DNA of 28,231 bases from positions 1-28,231 of IMG/VR virus record IMGVR_UViG_3300025093_000660. One strand, given 5' to 3'. Numbering within the stretch: the first letter of the stretch is position 1; each line of letters begins with the position of its first letter. A program made the position numbers and the translations under genes. Positions 1 to 4,930 of the stretch are shown here, piece after piece. A model generated the notes under the pieces. It was not told the origin of the DNA and searched no databases. It was given only the letters and a program-made list of their open reading frames with translations. Origin of the DNA: a virus.

Positions 1-104
1 TTTGTGCGTTTGCGTTGTTGATGGGCTTGTTCTGTTCGGTCCCAGTAGAAACAGAGAAGGGTGAGTCCTCCACCGAAGGCGAGGGGGATGAGTAGGTCTC
101 GCAT
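1..104 (-). CDS. Small membrane protein, 3' end beyond window
   Basis: This short reading frame starts with ATG at 104 and is still open at base 1, so the C-terminus is missing. The visible 34 residues begin MRDLLIPLAFGGG and continue through a hydrophobic stretch (about residues 4-20) into a charged tail rich in Arg, Gln and Lys. That is the layout of a single-span small membrane protein. The start codon follows directly on the TAA stop of the gene upstream, which suggests translational coupling. No Shine-Dalgarno is obvious. I do not recognise a family. It is one of a run of small membrane proteins, so a role at the cell envelope (lysis or superinfection exclusion) is possible but unproven. 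Confidence 0.5.
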   Translation of the reverse strand, partial: MRDLLIPLAFGGGLTLLCFYWDRTEQAHQQRKRT

Positions 105-191
105 TTATCTGTCCCGTAGGAAGAGATCTACCAGCATCATGATAAGGATTACTCCTAAGACTATTCCGTAAGAAAGTACTACTGTATCCAT
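105..191 (-). CDS. 28-residue membrane micro-protein
   Basis: ATG at 191, TAA at 105-107, immediately followed by the ATG of the next small gene. The product is 28 residues. It has an almost uninterrupted hydrophobic core (about residues 4-24, rich in Val, Leu and Ile) ending in the charged tail FLRDR, so it would be a single transmembrane helix. The stop/start contact with the next frame argues that both are real and co-translated. No strong ribosome binding site is seen and no family is recognised. Confidence 0.45.
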   Translation of the reverse strand: MDTVVLSYGIVLGVILIMMLVDLFLRDR

Positions 192-280
192 ATTGAGTGT
201 TTCTGTATAGGGTAATTGGGTACTTTGGTGGGTTTTTGGATCGTGGAGGTGTTTAGCGGTCGTTTATTGGGGTGGGTTGT

Positions 281-625
281 TTAGTCTATGCGGGGTGATG
301 GGTAGGCTCGGACGAGTTGGGTGAAGTCTTTGAAGAAGAGGTAGATGACTCCGTGGTTTTCTTCCCAGATGATGGAGAAGTACGGATCGGGTCGGCGGCT
401 GAGGTCTTCTAGGAAGGAGTGGTTGTCTGCGATGGGGGCTGAGATGCTGATCGGGTAGGGTGTGTCATCGTAGGCAGCTATTCTATCTTCCTTAATCTGG
501 ATTAGCAGATTTAGCTGGTCGGTTTCTTTGATGACCGTTCCGTCGTTTTTGTCTGTAATTTTGACGTATTTGCGGTCGGTATCTATGTACCAGTAGTTGT
601 CTTCGGCAGCGAATTCGTAGATCAT
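281..625 (-). CDS. Hypothetical protein, 114 aa
   Basis: Starts with ATG at 625 (MIYEFAAEDN), with a modest upstream AGGAAA. The start overlaps the stop of the upstream frame by 4 nt (ATGA), typical of coupled phage genes. The product is acidic and rich in Tyr and Asp, with no transmembrane segment and no motif I recognise. The alternation of charged and aromatic residues suggests a small mixed alpha/beta soluble protein. The 89 bases that follow (192-280) hold no gene and no convincing promoter or terminator. Confidence 0.7.
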   Translation of the reverse strand: MIYEFAAEDNYWYIDTDRKYVKITDKNDGTVIKETDQLNLLIQIKEDRIAAYDDTPYPISISAPIADNHSFLEDLSRRPDPYFSIIWEENHGVIYLFFKDFTQLVRAYPSPRID

Positions 626-855
626 TGGGGGTAATTTCCTACTGTGTTTACGAAATTAGCGGTTTCGGTCATATGGGAGTAGCCTCGGCGGAGGGCTTTT
701 AACGTGGGTTTGATGCTTAAAATCATGAACATTGCCGCCGCCACACCCCACAGGGTACGCTCTTTCCACACCGGAATCGACGGTCTCGTTCTGGACTTTA
801 TCACCTTCATGTTGGCTTTTTGGTACCCGGGGGAAGATGGCATCCGCACGGACAT
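622..855 (-). CDS. Small predicted membrane protein, 77 aa
   Basis: ATG at 855 is preceded by GCGAGG about 5 nt upstream. The stop overlaps the next start by 4 nt (ATGA). One transmembrane segment is predicted at about residues 35-50 (LWGVAAAMFMILSI), with a basic N-terminal half (Lys/Arg-rich) and a polar C-terminus. Starting at the internal Met16 would give a 62-residue protein with the same membrane segment. The family is not recognised. A second reading frame overlaps most of this gene; this frame is preferred because of its coupled stop and membrane segment. Confidence 0.55.
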   Translation of the reverse strand: MSVRMPSSPGYQKANMKVIKSRTRPSIPVWKERTLWGVAAAMFMILSIKPTLKALRRGYSHMTETANFVNTVGNYPQ

Positions 856-934
856 AGGGGCCTCGCTTTTCTCTTCTCTTTGTCGTAAAGTTTACCTCCC
901 ACACACTCTGTTCCGGACGGAACTTTACAAACAT
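656..934 (-). CDS. Possible overlapping ORF, 92 aa
   Basis: This frame opens with ATG at 934 (MFVKFRPEQSVW) and covers 855-934, which otherwise holds no gene. The first 45 or so residues look protein-like: mixed hydrophobic and charged, ending in a basic patch around KRREKRGPYV. The second half, which overlaps the membrane-protein frame, is rich in Gly, Pro and His and looks like out-of-frame sequence. No Shine-Dalgarno precedes the start. It could be a short gene that ends by frameshifting into the neighbouring frame, a true overlap, or noise. Confidence 0.3.
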   Translation of the reverse strand: MFVKFRPEQSVWEVNFTTKRREKRGPYVRADAIFPRVPKSQHEGDKVQNETVDSGVERAYPVGCGGGNVHDFKHQTHVKSPPPRLLPYDRNR

Positions 935-973
935 GGTTAGTATTTTTACGACGTTTAGCCACTAGTTAAATCC

Positions 974-1159
974 TCAAATTTGGTCCATTGAGGAGGTCTT
1001 TTCTTCGATCTGTTCCCATGTTTCATCCAGCCGAGCAAGCCTCTCTTGAAAGGTTCTATTCCATTCTGAGAGGTCTTTTTCTAGCTGCCGAACCAGCCAA
1101 ATGTTAGCGACGATGGCTGATGCGATCAACGATACCATGACGATGAGTGCTAGAATCAT
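974..1159 (-). CDS. Small membrane-anchored coiled-coil protein
   Basis: The 61-residue product has an N-terminal transmembrane helix (about residues 2-22, ILALIVMVSLIASAIVANI) followed by a charged heptad-like helix (LEKDLSEWNRTFQERLARLDETWEQ region). One span plus an amphipathic helix is typical of inner-membrane spanin subunits and some holin-like phage proteins. It is also common in small phage membrane proteins of no known role. The start overlaps the upstream stop by 4 nt (ATGA at 1156-1159). No lipobox partner or endolysin is present in the window, so a lysis role is only a suggestion. Confidence 0.6.
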   Translation of the reverse strand: MILALIVMVSLIASAIVANIWLVRQLEKDLSEWNRTFQERLARLDETWEQIEEKTSSMDQI

Positions 1160-1452
1160 GTCTTTTTTCGTCTTTCGATAGGGAATTTACGGGGAAATTT
1201 AAAGAACTTTGCCTTGTTCCACATGGAAGTTCTGAGCGTATAGGGGATGAAATCGTCACCTCGGCGGGCTTTCATGAACCCTGAATTGCTCTGCTGCCTC
1301 ATGCTTTTACGGGAAAAATAGTACAATAACGACACCAAAAGGTTAGCTAGAGCTACCTTTATCAGTAGGTTCCCAGGGTAAACAGCAATAAACAACAGCA
1401 GCACAGGTGTGGATAGCTGCCATCGTAAGAAGTAACGTAAGAATTGCCTCAT
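1156..1452 (-). CDS. Two-span membrane protein, holin-like topology
   Basis: 98 residues from ATG at 1452 (MRQFLRYFLRW). Two hydrophobic segments are visible, at about residues 14-27 (TPVLLLFIAVYPG) and 30-46 (LIKVALANLLVSLLYYF). They are followed by a strongly basic C-terminal tail ending RRKKT. Two spans with a basic C-terminus match class II holin topology, but small size and topology alone cannot assign that function. The gene is coupled by ATGA to the coiled-coil membrane protein downstream and sits 3 nt after the small acidic gene upstream, so the group is probably one operon running from Hsp20. Confidence 0.6.
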   Translation of the reverse strand: MRQFLRYFLRWQLSTPVLLLFIAVYPGNLLIKVALANLLVSLLYYFSRKSMRQQSNSGFMKARRGDDFIPYTLRTSMWNKAKFFKFPRKFPIERRKKT

Positions 1453-1455
1453 ACA

Positions 1456-1623
1456 TTACAGTTCCTCATCCGACGATAGGGTCAGCGAACGGGCCGACTG
1501 CATCAAATCGAGCAGTCCGTTCTGCATATCGGCTGCCGAAACCACAGTGTGGCCTGCAACCTGCTTCAACATATCCTCAATTTGAGAGATAAAGTCGGTG
1601 ACATCCATAGTTGAATCAGTCAT
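1456..1623 (-). CDS. Small acidic protein, 55 aa
   Basis: ATG at 1623 is preceded by a clear ribosome binding site (AAAGGA, then TAGAA, then ATG) and the frame ends with TAA at 1456-1458. The 55-residue product begins MTDSTMDVTDF and ends SSDEEL. It is acidic, mostly helical in composition, and has no membrane segment or Cys. The start overlaps the end of the upstream 48-residue gene by 8 nt, and the stop lies 3 nt before the next start. The strong binding site and tight packing support a real gene of unknown function. Confidence 0.6.
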   Translation of the reverse strand: MTDSTMDVTDFISQIEDMLKQVAGHTVVSAADMQNGLLDLMQSARSLTLSSDEEL

Positions 1624-1762
1624 TTCTATCCTTTGGTAGTGGCTTGACGTACTCGCCGGGAGGCTGAGTAATCAAACCGATGAACGGTTGCGTGAATGTA
1701 TATCCCTCAAACGGGTCTTCGCCGTAACGTAGCTTACGTAGCCACTTCTTAAACTTCTTCAT
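1616..1762 (-). CDS. Small basic protein, 48 aa
   Basis: ATG at 1762 (MKKFKKWLRKLRYGEDPF), TGA at 1616-1618. The N-terminus is a very basic amphipathic helix (seven Lys/Arg in the first twelve residues). It is followed by a short Gly/Pro-containing segment and a charged C-terminus. It starts 17 nt after the Hsp20 stop and overlaps the next gene by 8 nt, so it is likely transcribed from the Hsp20 promoter. The basic helix could bind nucleic acid or lie on a membrane surface. No family is recognised. Confidence 0.5.
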   Translation of the reverse strand: MKKFKKWLRKLRYGEDPFEGYTFTQPFIGLITQPPGEYVKPLPKDRND

Positions 1763-1779
1763 GTATATACTGATTCTAC

Positions 1780-2202
1780 TTACGAGATCTCGATCTCAAT
1801 CGGCTGCTGCTCTTCCGGAATGACCTTCTCTACATTGATACTCAGCAAGCCGTCAGCCATCGACGCAGACACAACTTCCACGTTGTCTGCGAGTGTAAAC
1901 GTCTTCTTGAAATACCGCTTTGCGATACCACGATGAATAATCTTACGATCATCAAGGGTATCAGACTGGGTAGCCACAATCAGTTTACCACCGTCTACCG
2001 AGACGCTAATATCTTCCTTGGTAAAGCCAGCAACCGCAATCTCAACAACAAAATGCGTGTCGTCCGTCTTAACAATGTTATATGGCGGGTACGACTTGGA
2101 TGCTTCATCAAACTGAAGCACTGATTCCAAGTGATCAAACAAAGAATCAAACCCGATACTCAAAGGCCGAAGCCGGTGCAAAACGCTCAAATCTGAAGCC
2201 AT
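1780..2202 (-). CDS. Hsp20 / alpha-crystallin small heat-shock protein
   Basis: An ATP-independent holdase chaperone that forms oligomers and keeps unfolding proteins soluble. The 140-residue length is normal for the family. The alpha-crystallin domain spans about residues 39-127, with the hallmark A-x-x-x-GLL type motif at MADGLL (115-120). The C-terminal I-x-I anchor is present as IEIEI (135-139), which docks into a neighbouring subunit. ATG at 2202 has a good binding site (TTAGGAGATT). Small heat-shock proteins are common in T4-like cyanophages and other aquatic phages, where they are thought to help virion protein folding or host survival. A near-consensus promoter lies just upstream, making this the first gene of the small-gene operon that runs to base 1. 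Confidence 0.93.
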   Translation of the reverse strand: MASDLSVLHRLRPLSIGFDSLFDHLESVLQFDEASKSYPPYNIVKTDDTHFVVEIAVAGFTKEDISVSVDGGKLIVATQSDTLDDRKIIHRGIAKRYFKKTFTLADNVEVVSASMADGLLSINVEKVIPEEQQPIEIEIS

Positions 2203-2260
2203 AATAATCTCCTAAAGCATAGTTATGTTTCTACAAGGACCCAATCGGCATCCTCTGTTT

Positions 2261-2289
2261 ATTATACCTGTTTTAACCATGAGAGTCAA
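2261..2289 (-). promoter_or_regulatory. Sigma70-type promoter for the hsp20 operon
   Basis: Read on the minus strand: -35 TTGACT (2284-2289), a 17-nt spacer and a perfect -10 TATAAT (2261-2266). It sits between the CCA end of tRNA-Thr (2294) and the Hsp20 start (2202), with a predicted leader of about 50 nt. It matches host RpoD consensus. The phage's own RpoD-like sigma factor might also read it. Confidence 0.8.
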
Positions 2290-2293
2290 AACT

Positions 2294-2369
2294 TGGAGCC
2301 TCCGACAGGAATCGAACCTGCGACCTGCTGTTTACAAGACAGCTGCTCTACCAACTGAGCTACAGAGGC
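2294..2369 (-). tRNA. tRNA-Thr (anticodon UGU), CCA encoded
   Basis: Full cloverleaf on the minus strand. The acceptor stem GCCTCTG pairs with CGGAGGC (one G-U), the D arm is GCTC...GAGC, and the anticodon loop CTTGTAA gives UGU. The T arm is GCAGG-TTCGATT-CCTGT and the 3' CCA is encoded (2294-2296). It reads ACA codons. It lies 1 nt from tRNA-Arg, so the two are probably processed from one transcript. Confidence 0.93.
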
Positions 2370-2370
2370 A

Positions 2371-2447
2371 TGGCACCCTCGGCAGGACTCGAACCTGCAA
2401 CCGGCGGGGTAGAAACCCGATACTCTATCCAATTGAGCTACGAGGGC
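2371..2447 (-). tRNA. tRNA-Arg (anticodon UCU), CCA encoded
   Basis: Cloverleaf on the minus strand. The acceptor stem GCCCTCG pairs with CGAGGGT (terminal G-U), the D arm is GCTC...GAGT, and the anticodon loop TTTCTAC gives UCU. The T arm is GCAGG-TTCGAGT-CCTGC, the discriminator is G and CCA is encoded. The top pair of the anticodon stem is mismatched (T-C). It reads AGA, a codon often rare in bacterial hosts. Confidence 0.92.
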
Positions 2448-2453
2448 AAAGAA

Positions 2454-3338
2454 CTAGTAGTCGATACCTTTCTTCGCAGCGATACCGCTGTCGTAAGCGT
2501 GCTTATGGTTACCCATGACCGTAACAGTGTCTGAGATGTCCATGAGCCAGTCAGGGGCGTCACGGCCCGTCAGAACCAGCGAGGTGGCCTCAGGGCGGCT
2601 CTCAATCGCTGTACGGACCTCCTGAGCGTCGATCCATCCCCAGTTGATAGGGTACGTGATCTCGTCAAAAACAATAAGACGATACTTGCCGCTCTCAATC
2701 AGGGCCTTGCCTTGCCGCCACGCTTCACGAGCCTCAGCCTCAGACTGCGACAAATCTTCACTATCCCAAGTAAAGCCGTCACCGAGCGACCAGAAATCGA
2801 CACCCAACGGTTCGGCCATCTTCTGCTCGCCCGTAACCCAATCAGGACTCTTCAAAAACTGAACAACAGCCACAGGCCAATCCCTAGCCCGAGCACGAAG
2901 CATAATACCGAAAGCCGACGAAGACTTGCCCCGGCCATCGCCTGTGTTCAAAACCACGAGACTCTTTACGTTGCGTAGTGTTTCTGGCCTCGGATCTTCT
3001 TCCAGCGGAGCCGGAGTAGGCGCCTCAGGAGCGTCTGTAAGCGGCTCAGTTACATGCTCAGGAGTACCGCTGCTAACGTCTAGACGGTACTCGTAAACGT
3101 TTTGATCAGATCGCATACGGGTTTCAATCGTGAAACCACCAAACTTCTTCTTACGTAAGTCACGCATCCGGGCTGATGCTGAAGCTTCAGGAGCGTCAGC
3201 AAGCAAACTAATCTCGCTTAAAGGTAGCCACTTTTCCGTGGCCATCACATCATAAACACGAACCAGCTGCTTCTTAAGCCGAGGGTCTTTCTTAGCGCCT
3301 TCAAGATCGCCATCACCATCAAATAGACTTTGCATCAT
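2454..3338 (-). CDS. Winged-helix / cob(I)alamin adenosyltransferase fusion (CobO/BtuR family)
   Basis: The C-terminal domain (about residues 124-294) is a CobO/BtuR-type ATP:corrinoid adenosyltransferase, which converts cobalamin to adenosylcobalamin. It shows the P-loop GDGRGKSS (133-140), VAVVQFLKS, GFTW (188-191), the acidic DEITYPINWGW motif (225-235) and the terminal block VLTGRDAP...KHAYDSGI..KGIDY. The N-terminal domain (about 20-87) is a winged helix with a recognition-helix region PEASASARMRDLRKKKFGG. This domain recurs in phage proteins, especially in actinobacteriophages from memory. A Pro/Glu-rich linker (88-122) joins the two. Typical CobO is near 200 residues, so 294 reflects the fusion. 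ATG at 3338 or 3335 follows AAAAAGGA. A likely purpose is coenzyme supply for a B12-dependent (class II) ribonucleotide reductase, but none lies in this window. The enzyme family is secure and the role of the DNA-binding-like domain is unknown. Confidence 0.88.
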   Translation of the reverse strand: MMQSLFDGDGDLEGAKKDPRLKKQLVRVYDVMATEKWLPLSEISLLADAPEASASARMRDLRKKKFGGFTIETRMRSDQNVYEYRLDVSSGTPEHVTEPLTDAPEAPTPAPLEEDPRPETLRNVKSLVVLNTGDGRGKSSSAFGIMLRARARDWPVAVVQFLKSPDWVTGEQKMAEPLGVDFWSLGDGFTWDSEDLSQSEAEAREAWRQGKALIESGKYRLIVFDEITYPINWGWIDAQEVRTAIESRPEATSLVLTGRDAPDWLMDISDTVTVMGNHKHAYDSGIAAKKGIDY

Positions 3339-3351
3339 TCTTCCTTTTTAG

Positions 3352-3441
3352 TGGCGGAGAGGGTGGGATTCGAACCCACGGAGGCTGTGACACCTCAACG
3401 GTTTTCAAGACCGGCCCATTAGTCCACTCTGGCACCTCTCC
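3352..3441 (-). tRNA. tRNA-Ser (anticodon UGA), CCA encoded
   Basis: A 90-nt class II tRNA on the minus strand. The acceptor stem GGAGAGG pairs perfectly with CCTCTCC. The anticodon stem-loop CCGGT-CTTGAAA-ACCGT gives UGA. There is a long variable arm, the T arm is GTGGG-TTCGAAT-CCCAC, the discriminator is G and CCA is encoded (3352-3354). It reads UCA codons. It lies 6 nt after the dCMP deaminase stop and just before the CobO fusion gene, so it is probably cut out of the shared transcript. Confidence 0.93.
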
Positions 3442-3447
3442 CGGTTA

Positions 3448-4005
3448 TCACAATGTGTGAATTTTACCTGTACTATCTTTCCATTGTGTCAACGAATGCG
3501 AATCATAAGACTTCTGAACCGGCTCAGGAACCGGCATCACTTCAGCCCTATCATACAGAATCAGTTCAATACTAGACTGAAGCAACAACTCCTGCACCTT
3601 AGGCAAAGACGGACGGTTCTCACGAATACCGTGAACCAGCCGAACACCGCTGTTAGCGATAAGTTTCGCACAATCAAGACAAGGCTCACCGTTCACATAC
3701 ATAACCACGCCGCCCATACGGGCACGGGCGTTGAAATCGCTATGCAACAAAGCGTTAGCCTCAGCATGAACAGCAACACAATCACTGTAATCAGAAGACT
3801 TATGGCCGCTTCCTGCAAGAGCACGAGGACACGCACCCTGATTACAATGCGCAGCGCCCCGAGGAGCACCGTTGTAGCCTACGCCCAACACAAAGCCGTC
3901 AGTATCGACAATGATTGCCATATACTGACTCTTAGAACAGGTAGAGAACAACTTGGCTCCCTGATCTGCCCACTTTAGAAACTTGAAGTGCTTTTCAGTA
4001 GACAT
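3448..4005 (-). CDS. Deoxycytidylate (dCMP) deaminase
   Basis: Zinc-dependent deaminase converting dCMP to dUMP, feeding dTMP synthesis for phage DNA. The catalytic HAE is at 80-82 and the zinc ligands are in PCLDC (Cys109, Cys112). The segment VGYNGAPRG (42-50) matches the substrate-binding region of dCMP deaminases. The 185-residue length fits the family. Additional Cys54, Cys59 and Cys76 near HCNQGAC could form the second, structural metal site known in some phage dCMP deaminases, but this is not proven. ATG at 4005 has the strong binding site GGAGG 4-5 nt upstream, and that site sits inside a UUCG-capped hairpin (see 4011-4028). No thymidylate synthase is in the window. A second, different deaminase lies upstream. 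Confidence 0.9.
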   Translation of the reverse strand: MSTEKHFKFLKWADQGAKLFSTCSKSQYMAIIVDTDGFVLGVGYNGAPRGAAHCNQGACPRALAGSGHKSSDYSDCVAVHAEANALLHSDFNARARMGGVVMYVNGEPCLDCAKLIANSGVRLVHGIRENRPSLPKVQELLLQSSIELILYDRAEVMPVPEPVQKSYDSHSLTQWKDSTGKIHTL

Positions 4006-4010
4006 ACTAC

Positions 4011-4028
4011 CTCCGACCGAAGTCGGAG
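4011..4028 (-). promoter_or_regulatory. UUCG-capped hairpin covering the dCMP deaminase Shine-Dalgarno
   Basis: On the minus strand the RNA folds as a perfect 7-bp stem, CTCCGAC and GTCGGAG, closed by a C(UUCG)G tetraloop, one of the most stable tetraloops known. The 3' arm carries GGAG of the GGAGG ribosome binding site, which ends only a few bases before the ATG at 4005. There is no downstream T run, so it is not a classical terminator. It could restrain initiation, act as an RNA processing or stability element, or protect the 5' end of a processed transcript. Confidence 0.65.
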
Positions 4029-4053
4029 CGCTCTGAGCCTAAAGCCTATTTAA

Positions 4054-4069
4054 CGTCGCTCAGACGACG
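4054..4069 (-). terminator. Short hairpin after the 95-aa gene
   Basis: On the minus strand CGTCG-TCTGAG-CGACG forms a 5-bp stem, followed by the AT-rich TTAAATAG, 6 nt past the stop of the gene ending at 4076. It resembles a weak intrinsic terminator or an mRNA-stability hairpin. The T run is poor, so termination would be partial at best. Confidence 0.35.
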
Positions 4070-4075
4070 GTACGA

Positions 4076-4363
4076 TCATCGGGTGGTCGCAACAACCTCG
4101 CCCCACGCCATGCCCTTGTTGGCACGGGTGTTAGCCTCACGGACCCAAGCGGTAGCCGCCGGGTTCAGGAAACGATCGTACTTGCGGTTGCCCTGCAGAG
4201 AACGAATCTCACGGGGCGAAAGACCGGCAGCATGCAAAGCATTACCGATAAGGCCACGAGGATGACGATACGTCACCATCTTCGAGGAACGGTTACGGGC
4301 CTTCGGGGCACGATCCGCAACCTCACGAGCTGCCTCAATAATTGCCTTCTTCGTAATCAACAT
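4076..4363 (-). CDS. Small basic hypothetical protein, 95 aa
   Basis: The chosen start is ATG at 4363 (MLITKKAII), behind AAAGGAG. An in-frame ATG at 4378 exists but would lie only about 11 nt from the predicted transcription start. The product is strongly basic (Arg/Lys-rich, AAREVADRAPKARNRSSK) and has a helix-turn-helix-like stretch around HAAGLSPREIRSLQGN in the middle. That could indicate DNA binding, but I do not recognise the family. The gene has its own near-consensus promoter (4396-4424) overlapping the end of the upstream deaminase gene, and a weak hairpin after its stop. It may therefore be expressed independently of its neighbours. Confidence 0.7.
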   Translation of the reverse strand: MLITKKAIIEAAREVADRAPKARNRSSKMVTYRHPRGLIGNALHAAGLSPREIRSLQGNRKYDRFLNPAATAWVREANTRANKGMAWGEVVATTR

Positions 4364-4395
4364 AATCTCCTTTGTCATAGATGCTGATATTGGGT

Positions 4396-4424
4396 ATCTT
4401 ACTAGCCTAAACAAAGTGCGTCAA
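4396..4424 (-). promoter_or_regulatory. Sigma70-type promoter before the 95-aa gene
   Basis: Minus strand: -35 TTGACG (4419-4424), 17-nt spacer, -10 TAAGAT (4396-4401). The -35 box overlaps the TGA stop codon of the upstream deaminase. The predicted transcript starts near 4389, about 26 nt before the preferred ATG at 4363. Confidence 0.6.
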
Positions 4425-4795
4425 GGCCAGACTCTAAAGAATTTCCACTCCCCCAACTCATCCGTGTAATACACCTTCTTAATACCGTGGTCCCTGATCG
4501 TTTCCATACAACGAGAACAAGGCTTAGCCAACGCCAAATTGCCTCCCCGAGTAACCCGGGCCACAAACAACTTGGCGCCATCCGTATCACCGGCATTCCG
4601 CAACGCATCAACCTCCGCATGCACCGAGCAATGAAAATACTTCTCATGCTCAACAACGGAAGGATTATTGCGGTAACGGTTATATCCCTTACCCAGAACA
4701 GAGCCACCACGCCACACAACAGAACCAAGCTTCCACTTATCGTGGCTTGAATGTTCGGCCATAGAGACCGCTAGTGTCATCGCTGTAGTGCTCAT
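4421..4795 (-). CDS. Second CDA/dCMP-type zinc deaminase, 124 aa
   Basis: Belongs to the cytidine/deoxycytidylate deaminase superfamily: catalytic HAE at residues 59-61 and zinc ligands in PCSRC (Cys93, Cys96), numbering from ATG at 4795. It is shorter than, and clearly different from, the dCMP deaminase at 3448-4005. It lacks the VGYNGAPRG segment and instead has SVVWRGGSVLGKGYNRYR. The substrate is unclear: a free cytidine or deoxycytidine base or nucleotide, or a tRNA or modified nucleoside, are all possible. The frame is open back through the tRNA-Lys gene, but that extension encodes the tRNA and is not protein. ATG at 4795 lies 5 nt from the tRNA 3' end with no Shine-Dalgarno. Internal Met codons at 4780 and 4762 are alternative starts. 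Confidence 0.8.
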   Translation of the reverse strand: MSTTAMTLAVSMAEHSSHDKWKLGSVVWRGGSVLGKGYNRYRNNPSVVEHEKYFHCSVHAEVDALRNAGDTDGAKLFVARVTRGGNLALAKPCSRCMETIRDHGIKKVYYTDELGEWKFFRVWP

Positions 4796-4800
4796 AGTAG

Positions 4801-4872
4801 TGGGAGTGGTGGGGATCGAACCCACGCTCTTCGGATTAAAAGTCCGCTGCCTTACCGCTTGGCTACACTCCC
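4801..4872 (-). tRNA. tRNA-Lys (anticodon UUU), CCA not encoded
   Basis: Cloverleaf on the minus strand. The acceptor stem GGGAGTG pairs perfectly with CACTCCC, the D arm is GCCA...GGC, and the anticodon stem-loop GCGGA-CTTTTAA-TCCGA gives UUU. The T arm is GTGGG-TTCGATC-CCCAC and the discriminator is A, then CTACT and the ATG of the deaminase gene. CCA is not encoded and must be added after transcription. Reads AAA (and AAG by wobble). Confidence 0.93.
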
Positions 4873-4886
4873 GTGTAGTAGACAGT

Positions 4887-4914
4887 ATGATAACGGCCTT
4901 GTAGGGAAAGTCAA
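4887..4914 (-). promoter_or_regulatory. Sigma70-type promoter for tRNA-Lys and deaminase
   Basis: Minus strand: -35 TTGACT (4909-4914), 16-nt spacer, -10 TATCAT (4887-4892), ending 14 nt before the first base of the tRNA. The short leader suggests the transcript is mostly tRNA followed directly by the deaminase message. Confidence 0.6.
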
Positions 4915-4930
4915 CCCCTGAACCCAACTT

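Noticed and set aside
4420-4920. tRNA genes as a prophage attachment site
   Set aside because: No integrase, excisionase or repeated attachment core was found. The tRNAs are intact phage genes embedded in phage operons.
4796-4927. N-terminal extension of the second deaminase
   Set aside because: These codons lie across the complete tRNA-Lys gene and the sequence before it. The protein start is placed after the tRNA.
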